A stretch of 31,900 bases of DNA from QAMH01 sp964435565 (GTDB lineage: Bacteria > Actinomycetota > Coriobacteriia > Coriobacteriales > QAMH01), in assembly GCA_964435565.1 (NCBI GenBank), contig CAYSZR010000020.1, positions 1 to 31,900 on the forward strand. The letters are read 5' to 3'. Below, one piece after another: positions 7,920 to 16,400 of this stretch. The position numbers were made by a program, and so were the translations under genes. The first letter of the stretch is position 1. The number at the start of each line of letters is the position of its first letter. Under the pieces are notes generated by a model. It was not told the origin of the DNA. It worked only from the letters and a program-made list of their open reading frames with translations, and made no database searches.

Positions 7920-9779
7920 TTGGCGCGTATATCTGAAGACGATGTCCGCCGCGTGCGCGAGGCGACCGACTTGGTGGCTCTGGTGGGCGAACGTATCGTT
8001 TTGAAGCAGAAGGGACGGTTGTTTTGGGGCTGCTGTCCGTTCCATAACGAGAAAACACCATCGTTCAAGATAGATCCGGACTTGCAGAACTGGCATTGTT
8101 TTGGCTGCGGCAAGGGTGGCGACGTCTTCGGCTATCTTATGGAAAGCGAGAATCTCGAATTTCCTGAGGCCGTTCGGGCGCTGGCTGACCGGGCAAATAT
8201 CGAAATAACCGAGGTCGATGGCAGCGGCGTTCCGCGTAGCCAGCGCGACCGTATGATGCAGGCTTGCGGTGAGGCCGAGGAGTTCTTCCACATACAGCTT
8301 ATGCGTTCGCGCGAAAGCGGCCCGTCATCGGCGCGTTCGTATTTGCATGGACGCGGTTTTGGCACCGATTGCGCAAAAAGATGGAATCTAGGCTATGCCC
8401 CGGGTCATGGCAAGCTCGTTGCATATCTTAAAGACAAGGGTTATTCGCGTGACGAACTTGTGGGCGCAAATCTTGCATATGTGCAAGCAAGCGGGCGGAT
8501 GACCGATCGATTCTATGAACGGGTCATGTTTCCCGTGCACGACCTGCAGGGGCGGACGATCGCCTTTGGCGGTCGTGTCATTGGCAAGGGAGAGCCTAAG
8601 TATCTGAACACGTCGGAGACTCCCGTCTTTCACAAGTCGTCCAATATGTTCGGCATCGATGTTGCGAAAAACTCGATAGTCTCAAGCGGCGAGGCTATTG
8701 TCGTCGAAGGCTATACCGACGTTATCGCCTTGCATGAAGGTGGAGTCACCAATGTCGTTGCGACGCTTGGCACCGCATTGACCGCGCAGCACGTGAAAAT
8801 GCTCAGCCGTTTCGCTACGCGGATCGTCTATCTGTTCGATGGCGATGCTGCTGGCCAAAAGGCCGCTGATCGTGCGAGCGAGTTTATCGATTGGCAATCG
8901 GCGGCGGAAAGTCGACGTGACCCAATCGACCTGCGCGTCGCTGTGCTCCCTGATTCCAAGGACCCCGCTGAATATATCGGCTCGGCCGGCGTAGACGCGC
9001 TGCGCGATGTCATTGCGCACTCGGAACCGCTCCTGAGTTTTTCGATCAATCGTTGTATCGATCGATATGATTTGCGTCGACCTGAACATAAGGCGCGCGC
9101 CATGACCGAGGCGCTGCAAATTCTGTATCCCATCAGGGATTCTGTGACCGCAACTGATTACGTCAATCTTATCGCCGACAGATTGAATGTGGAGTATACT
9201 GCTGTCTTCAAGGCTCTCAAAGAGACTAAGGCCCCTATGGCTGCCCGCCATCAGAACGAACAGGCCGTCTCAGAGCCTCGAGTGGATACGGTACACACCA
9301 TAGCTGAACAGATTATCGAGGCGGACCAAAAGTCGGCTCGGACAGAGCGTGCGCTTATCGCGCTCGTCGTTACCGACGCGCACCTTCTCGACCATATCGA
9401 GAAGGACCTGGCTCGCATTGACTGGGGGGATCAGTCGACAGAGGATATGGCTGATGCGCTTTTGGCGCTCGATCATGGCTCGTCGCCAGCTCAGGCACTT
9501 GCAGCAGTTCAGGTAGCCTGTCCAGATGCCTCGACGTTACTGGCTCAGGCGATGGTTGAAACGGAGGATGGCGAGGAGAAGCTGTTTCAGGCTCGTCTCA
9601 TGATGCGCATGCTGCGAGAACGAGGTCTGGAGCGACGCATTCGCGATGCGAAGGCACGTATGCGTGGGGAAAGTGGACTTTCCGCAGAAGAGCTCGACAG
9701 GCTCTTCGAACAAACGGTATCAATGCAAAAGGAACTTGTGAGATTGCGCAACAACACGCCCGATGATTCGAGTGAGTAG
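7920..9779 (+). CDS. dnaG: DNA primase DnaG
   Basis: The protein has 619 residues from the TTG at 7920, placed after TAGGAGGCGAATAGCC. The open frame extends back to 7887 but that part has no ribosome binding site. The N-terminal CHC2 zinc ribbon has C39-P-F-H42 and C60-F-G-C63. The catalytic TOPRIM domain shows AIVVEGYTDVIALHEGG and YLFDGDAAGQKAADRA. The C-terminal third is divergent, as expected for the helicase-binding domain. It makes RNA primers for replication. The gene starts 2 bases after the ribF stop, and rpoD follows 13 bases after dnaG, matching the widespread dnaG-rpoD pair. Confidence 0.96.
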   Translation: MARISEDDVRRVREATDLVALVGERIVLKQKGRLFWGCCPFHNEKTPSFKIDPDLQNWHCFGCGKGGDVFGYLMESENLEFPEAVRALADRANIEITEVDGSGVPRSQRDRMMQACGEAEEFFHIQLMRSRESGPSSARSYLHGRGFGTDCAKRWNLGYAPGHGKLVAYLKDKGYSRDELVGANLAYVQASGRMTDRFYERVMFPVHDLQGRTIAFGGRVIGKGEPKYLNTSETPVFHKSSNMFGIDVAKNSIVSSGEAIVVEGYTDVIALHEGGVTNVVATLGTALTAQHVKMLSRFATRIVYLFDGDAAGQKAADRASEFIDWQSAAESRRDPIDLRVAVLPDSKDPAEYIGSAGVDALRDVIAHSEPLLSFSINRCIDRYDLRRPEHKARAMTEALQILYPIRDSVTATDYVNLIADRLNVEYTAVFKALKETKAPMAARHQNEQAVSEPRVDTVHTIAEQIIEADQKSARTERALIALVVTDAHLLDHIEKDLARIDWGDQSTEDMADALLALDHGSSPAQALAAVQVACPDASTLLAQAMVETEDGEEKLFQARLMMRMLRERGLERRIRDAKARMRGESGLSAEELDRLFEQTVSMQKELVRLRNNTPDDSSE

Positions 9780-9792
9780 AGAAGGGGTAGAC

Positions 9793-11307
9793 GTGGAAAA
9801 GACTACCACCAGCAAGAAGGCCAAGGATCAGGCTGCCGAAGAAGAAGCCTCTAAGCCCAAAGCGAAGAAGCCAACTGCCAAGAAAGCCGCTGCAAAGGCA
9901 CCTGCTAAATCGGCGGCTGTTAAGAAAGCGGAGGCTGAAGAGGGAGTTCTTGATAACGACCTGATAGCCAGGCTTGACGAAATCGTTAAAGAAGCGGGCA
10001 AGAAGCTTGACCGCAACGTTGTCGAAGACACCTTTGCCGAAGATGACCTTTCTGATAAGCAGATGGGTGCTGCCTTTGATTATCTTGTCGCTAATGGCGT
10101 GAAGCTTACGGGCGTGAGCATGAAAGACGTCGGTTCTGAAGAAGACGATATCGACCCGAACATGAGCGACGACGATATTATGGAAGGCATTCCCGAGGAT
10201 GAGCTTGGCGCGCCAAGCGAAGTCTTGAGCATCAAGCAGGCAGAAGATGCTGTCGAGGCAGAAAAAGCCGAAGCCATGAAGGCTGGGACCGCTCTCTCAG
10301 AGAGCGAAGAGAAGCCCTCTGATGCCAAGAAGCGTCGCGCAGAAGCACGTAAAGCGCGTGTCGAGGCAAGCTCTGTTGCCATGCTCACAGGCGATCCCGT
10401 ACGTATGTATCTGAAAGAGATCGGTAAAGTCGACTTGCTCACTGCTTCTGAAGAAGTCGACTTGGCCATGAAGATTGAAGCAGGCCTTAAGGCGACTGAA
10501 GAGATCGAGCGCGCTGAAGACGAGGGCGTAGAGTTGACGAGACGCGATCGTCGACGCCTCACGCGTGTCGAACAGGTTGGCCTGGATGCGAAAGATCAGC
10601 TTATCGAGGCAAACTTGCGCCTTGTCGTCTCCATTGCAAAACGCTATGTAGGCCGTGGCATGCTTTTTCTCGACCTTATCCAAGAAGGTAATCTGGGCGT
10701 GATTCGTGCAGCGGAGAAATTCGACTACACCAAGGGCTTTAAATTCTCGACATATGCGACCTGGTGGATTCGTCAGGCGATTACGCGCGCTATTGCCGAT
10801 CAGGCACGTACTATTCGAATTCCGGTGCACATGGTCGAGACGATCAACAAGCTCGTCCGTATTCAGCGCCAGTTGCTTCAGGAACTTGGCCGTGAGCCAT
10901 CTCCTGAGGAAATAGGCGAGAAGATGGATATGACTGCAGAACGTGTGCGCGAGATTCAGAAAATCAACCAGGAACCAGTGAGCCTTGAGACGCCTATTGG
11001 TGAAGAAGAAGATTCCCAGCTTGGCGATTTTATCGAAGACCACGAGGCGGTGCGTCCCGATGACGCCGCGGGATTCTCTATGCTGCAAGAGCAGCTTCAG
11101 AAAGTCCTCGACGGTCTTGCAGAACGGGAGCGCAAGGTAATCGAGCTCAGATTCGGCCTTAAAGACGGTCATCCGCGCACGCTCGAAGAAGTCGGTCGGG
11201 AATTCGGTGTAACCCGCGAGCGAATCAGGCAGATCGAAAGCAAGACGCTTGCTAAGCTCCGTCATCCGAGCCGTAGCAGCAAACTAAAGGATTATCTTGA
11301 GGACTAA
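9793..11307 (+). CDS. rpoD: Primary RNA polymerase sigma factor (sigma-70, RpoD/SigA)
   Basis: The protein has 504 residues from GTG 9793, which follows GAAGGGG. The N-terminus (about 1-60) is Lys/Ala/Glu-rich and low in complexity, like the actinobacterial SigA/HrdB leader. A region-1.1-like segment is followed by region 1.2 (DPVRMYLKEIG), region 2 (NLRLVVSIAKRYVGRGM, FLDLIQEGNLGVIRA, FKFSTYATWWIRQAI), region 3, and region 4 with the -35-reading helix VTRERIRQIESKTLAKLRHP. All core regions are intact, so this is the housekeeping sigma factor. It is the last gene of the long block. No hairpin lies between its stop and the tRNA-Ile promoter, so the terminator after that tRNA may serve both. 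Confidence 0.96.
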   Translation: MEKTTTSKKAKDQAAEEEASKPKAKKPTAKKAAAKAPAKSAAVKKAEAEEGVLDNDLIARLDEIVKEAGKKLDRNVVEDTFAEDDLSDKQMGAAFDYLVANGVKLTGVSMKDVGSEEDDIDPNMSDDDIMEGIPEDELGAPSEVLSIKQAEDAVEAEKAEAMKAGTALSESEEKPSDAKKRRAEARKARVEASSVAMLTGDPVRMYLKEIGKVDLLTASEEVDLAMKIEAGLKATEEIERAEDEGVELTRRDRRRLTRVEQVGLDAKDQLIEANLRLVVSIAKRYVGRGMLFLDLIQEGNLGVIRAAEKFDYTKGFKFSTYATWWIRQAITRAIADQARTIRIPVHMVETINKLVRIQRQLLQELGREPSPEEIGEKMDMTAERVREIQKINQEPVSLETPIGEEEDSQLGDFIEDHEAVRPDDAAGFSMLQEQLQKVLDGLAERERKVIELRFGLKDGHPRTLEEVGREFGVTRERIRQIESKTLAKLRHPSRSSKLKDYLED

Positions 11308-11327
11308 TGGCTTTCGACGTGTATAAT
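11297..11327 (+). promoter_or_regulatory. Putative promoter of tRNA-Ile2
   Basis: A perfect -10 hexamer TATAAT lies at 11322-11327, 10 bases before the mature tRNA 5' end. The best -35 candidate is TTGAGG (11297-11302) with a 19-base spacer, which is long, so the -35 is less sure than the -10. Confidence 0.55.
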
Positions 11328-11337
11328 GCCGTCAATC

Positions 11338-11413
11338 GGCCCTATGGCGCAACGGTTAGCGCGATCGACTCATAATCGACAGGCTCCAGGTTCGAATCCT
11401 GGTAGGGCCACCA
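11338..11413 (+). tRNA. tRNA-Ile2 (CAU anticodon, to be lysidinylated)
   Basis: A full cloverleaf is visible: acceptor GGCCCTA/TAGGGCC, D-arm GCGC/GCGC, anticodon loop CTCATAA, T-arm CCAGG-TTCGAAT-CCTGG, discriminator A and an encoded CCA. The anticodon is CAU. The acceptor has C4-G69 and C5-G68, the pairs that TilS recognises in tRNA-Ile2, whereas elongator tRNA-Met usually has U4-A69 and A5-U68. I therefore call it Ile2, which reads AUA after conversion of C34 to lysidine. Confidence 0.88.
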
Positions 11414-11423
11414 AAGAGGAATA

Positions 11424-11456
11424 CGGACCCGGCTTTCCCGCCGGGCCCGTTTTTTT
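11424..11456 (+). terminator. Intrinsic terminator after tRNA-Ile2
   Basis: A GC-rich stem CGGACCCGGC/GCCGGGCCCG with one mismatch encloses a 6-base loop and is followed directly by seven T residues. It probably ends transcription of tRNA-Ile2 and of read-through from rpoD. Confidence 0.88.
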
Positions 11457-11591
11457 ATAGTGTGAGTTGCAATGGTTGGTTCGTTTTGGACTTTTCGTAT
11501 ATCGTCGTTCGAAGAGCACAATAGATTTTGTAGTCAGGGGTGCTTTTGGGGAAAACGTGCAGGTGCTGTCGACATATCCGTGTGGCCCAGA

Positions 11592-11628
11592 AATAAAAAC
11601 CCCTATCAGCGTTTTTTGCTGATAGGGG
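11592..11628 (-). terminator. Intrinsic terminator for minus-strand tRNA-Val
   Basis: Read on the minus strand, a perfect 11-bp stem CCCCTATCAGC/GCTGATAGGGG with a 7-base loop is followed by TTTTTATTT. It lies just 3' of tRNA-Val on that strand. Confidence 0.85.
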
Positions 11629-11638
11629 ATATTTTTAC

Positions 11639-11713
11639 TGGTGGGCGTTACTGGGATCGAACCAGTGGCCTCTTCCGTGTCAGGGAAGCGCGCTCCCGCT
11701 GCGCCAAACGCCC
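11639..11713 (-). tRNA. tRNA-Val (GAC anticodon)
   Basis: On the minus strand the acceptor GGGCGTT pairs with AACGCCC, followed by discriminator A and an encoded CCA. The anticodon stem CTTCC/GGAAG holds the loop CTGACAC, giving anticodon GAC. The T-arm contains TTCGATC. It is the only minus-strand tRNA in the cluster. Confidence 0.92.
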
Positions 11714-11723
11714 GCAAGGAGGT

Positions 11724-11751
11724 AGTCTAACAGAACGACGCAGCATCGCAA
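11724..11751 (-). promoter_or_regulatory. Possible promoter of tRNA-Val
   Basis: On the minus strand TTGCGA is followed after about 16 bases by TAGACT, ending some 11 bases before the tRNA 5' end. Both hexamers are imperfect, so this is a suggestion. Confidence 0.35.
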
Positions 11752-11774
11752 GAAATTTTTTTGCCAGATGCGAC

Positions 11775-11803
11775 TTGCGCTTTATAGAAGTTTTCTCTAG
11801 AAT
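11775..11803 (+). promoter_or_regulatory. Promoter of tRNA-Gly/tRNA-Cys
   Basis: TTGCGC (11775-11780), an exact 17-base spacer and TAGAAT (11798-11803) precede tRNA-Gly by 12 bases. No separate promoter is evident in the 20 bases before tRNA-Cys, so both tRNAs may use this one. Confidence 0.65.
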
Positions 11804-11815
11804 ATCGCCTTGCGC

Positions 11816-11891
11816 GCGGAAGTGGCTCAGTTGGTAGAGCACAACCTTGCCAAGGTTGGGGTCGCGGGTTCGAGTCCCGTCTTCCGCTCCA
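11816..11891 (+). tRNA. tRNA-Gly (GCC anticodon)
   Basis: Complete cloverleaf: acceptor GCGGAAG/CTTCCGC, discriminator T, encoded CCA, anticodon stem CAACC/GGTTG with loop TTGCCAA (anticodon GCC), and T-arm GCGGG-TTCGAGT-CCCGT. Confidence 0.94.
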
Positions 11892-11900
11892 AGCCTAGTC

Positions 11901-11928
11901 AAGAGCCGACCTTATAGTCGGCTCTTTT
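11901..11928 (+). terminator. Terminator after tRNA-Gly
   Basis: Perfect stem AAGAGCCGAC/GTCGGCTCTT with a 6-base loop, running into a short T tract. It separates tRNA-Gly from tRNA-Cys, so read-through would be needed if they share a promoter. Confidence 0.75.
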
Positions 11929-11944
11929 ACTCAGGACTGTTAAT

Positions 11945-12018
11945 GGCGACGTGGCCAAGTGGTAAGGCAGGGGCCTGCAAAGCCCTCACCACCGGTTCGA
12001 ATCCGGTCGTCGCCTCCA
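11945..12018 (+). tRNA. tRNA-Cys (GCA anticodon)
   Basis: Acceptor GGCGACG/CGTCGCC, discriminator T and encoded CCA. Anticodon stem GGGGC/GCCCT with loop CTGCAAA gives anticodon GCA. The T-arm is ACCGG-TTCGAAT-CCGGT. Confidence 0.94.
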
Positions 12019-12029
12019 TTGCATCTTTT

Positions 12030-12055
12030 AAGCGCCCTTTGCGGGGCGCTTCTTT
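12030..12055 (+). terminator. Terminator after tRNA-Cys
   Basis: Stem AAGCGCCC/GGGCGCTT with a 6-base loop, followed by the T-rich stretch CTTTGTCTT. Confidence 0.7.
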
Positions 12056-12177
12056 GTCTTCAGAGACGGCCTTTTCGAAAAAACGGGGTCGATGAGATGC
12101 AGGCTGCGACCTTTTGTCTCATTTGTTACCTAAGCGTTTGCTCCGAGTATCGCTGCTTGATTTACCATGGGCATGCC

Positions 12178-12214
12178 TTGGAGAATCAAAGACGCAACTA
12201 TATCCTGTGGATAT
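12178..12214 (+). promoter_or_regulatory. Possible promoter and dyad upstream of the Mrp gene
   Basis: TTGGAG (12178-12183) and TATCCT (12201-12206) are 17 bases apart. The -10 is embedded in a perfect dyad ATATCC-TGT-GGATAT (12200-12214), which would suit an operator. The rest of the gap from 12056 to 12273 shows nothing clear. Confidence 0.35.
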
Positions 12215-12273
12215 TAGCTCGCGACTATCGAGCATAACCAGGCGTATACAGGCGTTAGATGAAGGAGAAGAAC

Positions 12274-13098
12274 GTGGCAGAATGCAATTCCAACTGCTCG
12301 ACATGCGGCGATGGCGCATGTTCAGAGCGTACGGCCCCGCAGACGTTGCCGCTGCACGAGGGCACGAAGATTAAAAACGTCGTTGCGGTAGCCAGCGGCA
12401 AAGGTGGGGTGGGCAAGTCTTTGACTGCTGCTCTGCTTGCATGCGAATTGCGGCGCCGTGGTTATTCCGTCGGCATTCTCGACGGTGATATAACTGGTCC
12501 GTCGATTCCTCGTTCCTTCGGCGTTCACGAGCCGCCTGCGGTTGATGATGCGGGCATGTTGCGTCCTGCTGTCACCAAGACCGGAATCGAAGTCGTTTCA
12601 ACCAATATGCTCACCGCTGATGAAGCGACGCCGTTTCTTTGGCGTGGTCCTATTCTCAATAACATCCTCACGCAGTTCTATAGCGATATCAACTGGGGCG
12701 AGCTCGACTTCTTGATTGTCGATATGCCTCCGGGAACGGGTGACATCCCCATGACGGTGTTCCAACAGTTCCCGCTTAAGGGCGTTGTCATCGCAACGGC
12801 TCCGCAGGTGCTCGTCAATATGATCGTCGAGAAAGCTATTCGCATGGCCGAGCATATGAACGTACCCGTCCTTGGCCTGGTCGAGAACATGTCATATTAC
12901 GAGTGCCCTGATTGTGGCGGGCGTCATGAAATCTTCGGCAAGTCAGAGGTCGAGGCCATTGCAACTGCAAAAGGCATCGAAGCATGGGCGCGTGTGCCCA
13001 TGGATTCAAATATCTCAACTGAAGTCGATGCTGGTCATGTCGAAGACATCGAAGGCGATTGGCTCGCAGCGATTGCTGATAAAGTGGAAGCCATCTGA
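12274..13098 (+). CDS. Mrp/NBP35 (ApbC)-family Fe-S cluster carrier P-loop ATPase
   Basis: The protein has 274 residues from GTG 12274, which lies 6 bases after AAGGAG. The in-frame ATG at 12259 would place the ribosome binding site inside the gene. The N-terminus has a Cys cluster (C4, C8, C11, C16), reminiscent of the N-terminal ferredoxin-like motif of Nbp35. The deviant Walker A is ASGKGGVGKSLTAALLA, followed by ILDGDITGPSIPRSFG and VDMPPGTGD. A CxxC pair in YECPDCGG near residue 210 is where Mrp proteins bridge a 4Fe-4S cluster between monomers. The known role is delivery of [4Fe-4S] clusters to apoproteins. That suits a region with many Fe-S enzymes immediately downstream, although it looks separately transcribed. 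Confidence 0.92.
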   Translation: MAECNSNCSTCGDGACSERTAPQTLPLHEGTKIKNVVAVASGKGGVGKSLTAALLACELRRRGYSVGILDGDITGPSIPRSFGVHEPPAVDDAGMLRPAVTKTGIEVVSTNMLTADEATPFLWRGPILNNILTQFYSDINWGELDFLIVDMPPGTGDIPMTVFQQFPLKGVVIATAPQVLVNMIVEKAIRMAEHMNVPVLGLVENMSYYECPDCGGRHEIFGKSEVEAIATAKGIEAWARVPMDSNISTEVDAGHVEDIEGDWLAAIADKVEAI

Positions 13099-13135
13099 GA
13101 GCTGACGGTTCGAGAGAAGGCGTATTTCTAAAAAG

Positions 13136-13173
13136 AAGAGGGGAATGGGCGGCATGCCTGTTCCCCTCTTTGC
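13136..13173 (+). terminator. Terminator after the Mrp gene
   Basis: Perfect 10-bp stem AAGAGGGGAA/TTCCCCTCTT with a 15-base loop, ending in a short T stretch. Confidence 0.7.
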
Positions 13174-13472
13174 AATTCACCCCGTGAGTATGAGAGAAAA
13201 AGAGCGATCATTCCTCAAATAAATGTGCGCGTATGCCGAATCTGAGCCCAACTTTGCTTCACAGATGCTGTCTCACGTGCTTTAATACAGAGGTTTTGAC
13301 ACCATTCTCAACGCACGGAATTCTCAAGTGGTTTTTTGGGAATAGCACGGGGGGAATGATGCTATCAAGCGGGGGTTGCAGTATCCTCGCGAGAAGTGTT
13401 CCGCATACCAGCATGGTCTGCGGAAGCAGAGTAATGCAAGCATGCGGAAAGAGAGATTGAAGGAGGGGCAGA
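13174..13472 (+). promoter_or_regulatory. Leader region of the molybdoenzyme operon with inverted repeat
   Basis: No convincing gene lies here. A possible -35 TTGACA (13296-13301) has only a weak -10 at 17 bases (AATTCT). ATTCTCAA occurs twice, 16 bases apart (13304 and 13320). A 12-bp inverted repeat TTCCGCATACCA/TGGTCTGCGGAA with one mismatch and a 3-base loop lies at 13399-13425, and TGCGGAA recurs at 13443. The AGGAGG ribosome binding site of the next gene is at 13461-13466. The repeat may be an operator or a leader hairpin. Confidence 0.5.
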
Positions 13473-16400
13473 GTGAAGAGAGACTATTCGTCGACGAACT
13501 GGGTGGATGAAAAAGACGCTTTTGGTGTCGAAGTCAAAAAGTCAGCCTGCTATTTCTGCCATCAGAACTGCGGTGTTCTGGCTTACGTCAAGGACGGGAA
13601 GCTCGTTTACGCCGAGGGCGACCCGGACCATCCCACCAATGCAGGTGGCCTGTGCACGCGCGGCAATCAGGCATTTACGTTTGTGGACAACCCGTCTCGC
13701 ATCAATTACCCGCTCAAACGTGCCGGTAAGAAAGGCGAGAACAAGTGGGAGCGTGTCTCATGGGACCAGGCTCTTACTGAAATTGGCGCTAAGCTGAGCC
13801 AGATCAAAGAGGAAAGCGGTGCTCAGGCAGTTGCCGCTGCAGCAGGTACGCTGCGTACTGACGACTGGGCACGTCGTCGATTCCTCAATATGTTTGGCAC
13901 GCCCAATGGATTCCACAACGCGCTTCTGTGCTGGATTCCGACGTTCATGGTCGAAACGGCTGTGAATGGCTGGTCTCCTTTCGAGACTGATCTTGGTGCG
14001 TCTAAGTGCGTCATCCTGTGGGGCTTTAACCCCGGTGCGTCCGCGATGCCCGGTATGCATGGTTATAGCGATTTTCAGCGCAATAACGGCATGAAGCTCA
14101 TCGTTGTCGATCCCCGTTATTCCGAGACTGCCGCGCATGCCGACCTGTGGCTGCCGCTGCGTCCAGGTTCTGATACGGCACTTTCGCTGGCAATGATCAA
14201 TGTCATCATGAACGAGTTCATCTATGACATGGACTTCACTGACGAGTGGTGCGAGGGTTTTGACGACCTGCGTGATTACATTGAGCCGTATACCCCCGAG
14301 TGGGCCTCTCCGCTCACCTGGCTCGACCCCGAGCTTATCCGTCAGGCTGCTCGCATGTATGCGACCAATCGTCCTGGCAATATCCAGTGGGGCTGCACGT
14401 GGGACCAGCTGGGCCGCACTGCTGGTGCCGGTATGCACGCTCGCTCGATTCTGCGCGCTATTTGCGGCAATCTTGATTGCCCCGGTGGCGACGGTATGCC
14501 CGGTCCTGCTGCATATGTTACCGACGAGGAAATGGAAGCCAACGATCGTCTGCCCGACGACATGAAGAAAGTCCAGATTGGCTCCGATAAGTACAAGATG
14601 ACCTCATGGCCCGGCTATGAGCGCCTTTCCCAGATTTCCAGGGACAAATGGGGCAAAGCGTTTACTGCCGAGTGGATGTGCGAGGCTCATGGCCCGAGCG
14701 TCTTCAAGGCAATTCTCACCGGCGATCCGTATCCCGTTCGCGCCCTTCTGGTCAGCGGCACCAATCCGCTTTCGTCCTATGGCGACGCGAAAATGGTTTA
14801 CGAGGCCTGCAAACAGGTTGAGTTCATGGTTGTTCTTGAATATCACATGACTCCGACGGCACTGCAGGCAGATTTTGTCTTGCCGGTTGCCGGTGCTATG
14901 GAGCGTCCGGTTATTCACACTAACTATGGTGTAACGGATTCCATCGTCGCCTCCCAGCGTGCTATCCAGCCGCTGTACGAGCGCAAGACCGATTACAATA
15001 TCTGGCGTGATCTTGGTCTGGCCTGCGGTCAGACGCAGGAAGATTGGCCTTGGGCCGAGCTGGAAGATGCGTATTTCCACGTTCTTTCGCCGCTCAACCT
15101 GCCTATCTCGAGCTTCGATGACTTTGTTGAGCGTTATCGTATGTACTATCCGCCGCTGCAGTATCAGAAGTACCTCAATAAGGGTCAGTTCTGCACGGCA
15201 TCGGGCAAAGTCGAGCTCAAGAGCTCCGTTTTCGAGGAGTTTGGTCTGCCGGGCTTCCCGCAGTATATCGGGCCCGCAGAAAACGAGACTGACGACCCCG
15301 AGGTTGCAGCAGAATACCCCATCGTTCTTACGACGGGCGGCGGCTTCATGCCGTTCCACCATTCTGAGCACTTCAACAATCCCATCATCCGCTACATCAA
15401 GCCGGATCCTTACTTCACCATCCATCCCGAACTTGCTGGGAAGCTTGATATCGAGCATGGCGACTGGTGCTGGATCGAGACCCGTCGTGGTCGCATCAAG
15501 ATGCGCGCCAACGTCGAGCAGAGCATCGACCCGCGCGCGGTCTACACCCAGCGTGGCTGGTGGTTCCCCGAGCGTAGCGTTGAAGGCCCTCAGCCGTTTG
15601 GCTGCCTCGAGTCCGACACGAACGTTTTGACCTCTGTCGATGACGAGCACTGCGATCCGCTGACTGGTTGCTGGGCAAATCGTGGTCTGATGTGCAAGGT
15701 GTATAAATGCACGGACCTCGACTATCAGTTTACCGAGGAAGATTGCAAGTTCTCCATCCCCGGCTCTGCCTTCGCGACAGAAGGCGCTGGTATCCATGCG
15801 ATGCCGAGCGAGCAGAAGATGGCACTCGAATTTGCGGAGCCGAAGTTCGTTGAGCCTGATTTTGAGGTTCCCGCAGGTGTTACGTGGGATTACCGCAAGC
15901 GTGCCTGCTTTGATGAACAGGGTCGTCGCTATGATCCTGCAAGTGGCTGGCTGGTCGACGACGCAACGGGCGCCTTCTATCAGTTGGGCACGGGCTATAA
16001 GTATGTTTCCTTCAATGGCGATTTCCTGCTCGATGAAGCCGCTGGCACTTACTATGACTTCTCGATGCAGGCCAGCGATGGTCCTCAGCCCGATTTCGAA
16101 CTGCCCGCAGGTACTACGTGGAATGCCGTCGAGCTGCGTGCCTATGATGCGGCTGGTCGCTATTTCGATAAGGACAGCGGTTGGATGATCGACCCTGCCA
16201 CTAATGTGTATTATCAGGCTGGCACCGGCTATCGCTTCGTGCAGCAAGGCGAGGCTAACTATCTGGTCGATGAGGCTGGCAATGCTTGGTACGATTTCTC
16301 GATGCAGCCCGTTGACGCTCCGGCGGCCCCGTTTGAGGTTCCTGAGATGCTTGTCTGGGATCCCATCGCAGGTGTTGCAAAGCATCCTGAGACCGGCTAT

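Noticed and set aside
11338..11413. CAU tRNA read as elongator tRNA-Met
   Set aside because: The acceptor stem has C4-G69 and C5-G68 and the CTCATAA loop context of tRNA-Ile2. Elongator Met usually has U4-A69 and A5-U68.
11472..12095. Open frames crossing the tRNA island on both strands
   Set aside because: They run through tRNA genes and terminators, so they cannot be real proteins.
13233..13460. Possible 75-residue gene in the leader of the first MopB gene
   Set aside because: No ribosome binding site precedes its ATG, composition is irregular, and it runs through the inverted repeat and up to the ribosome binding site of the next gene.
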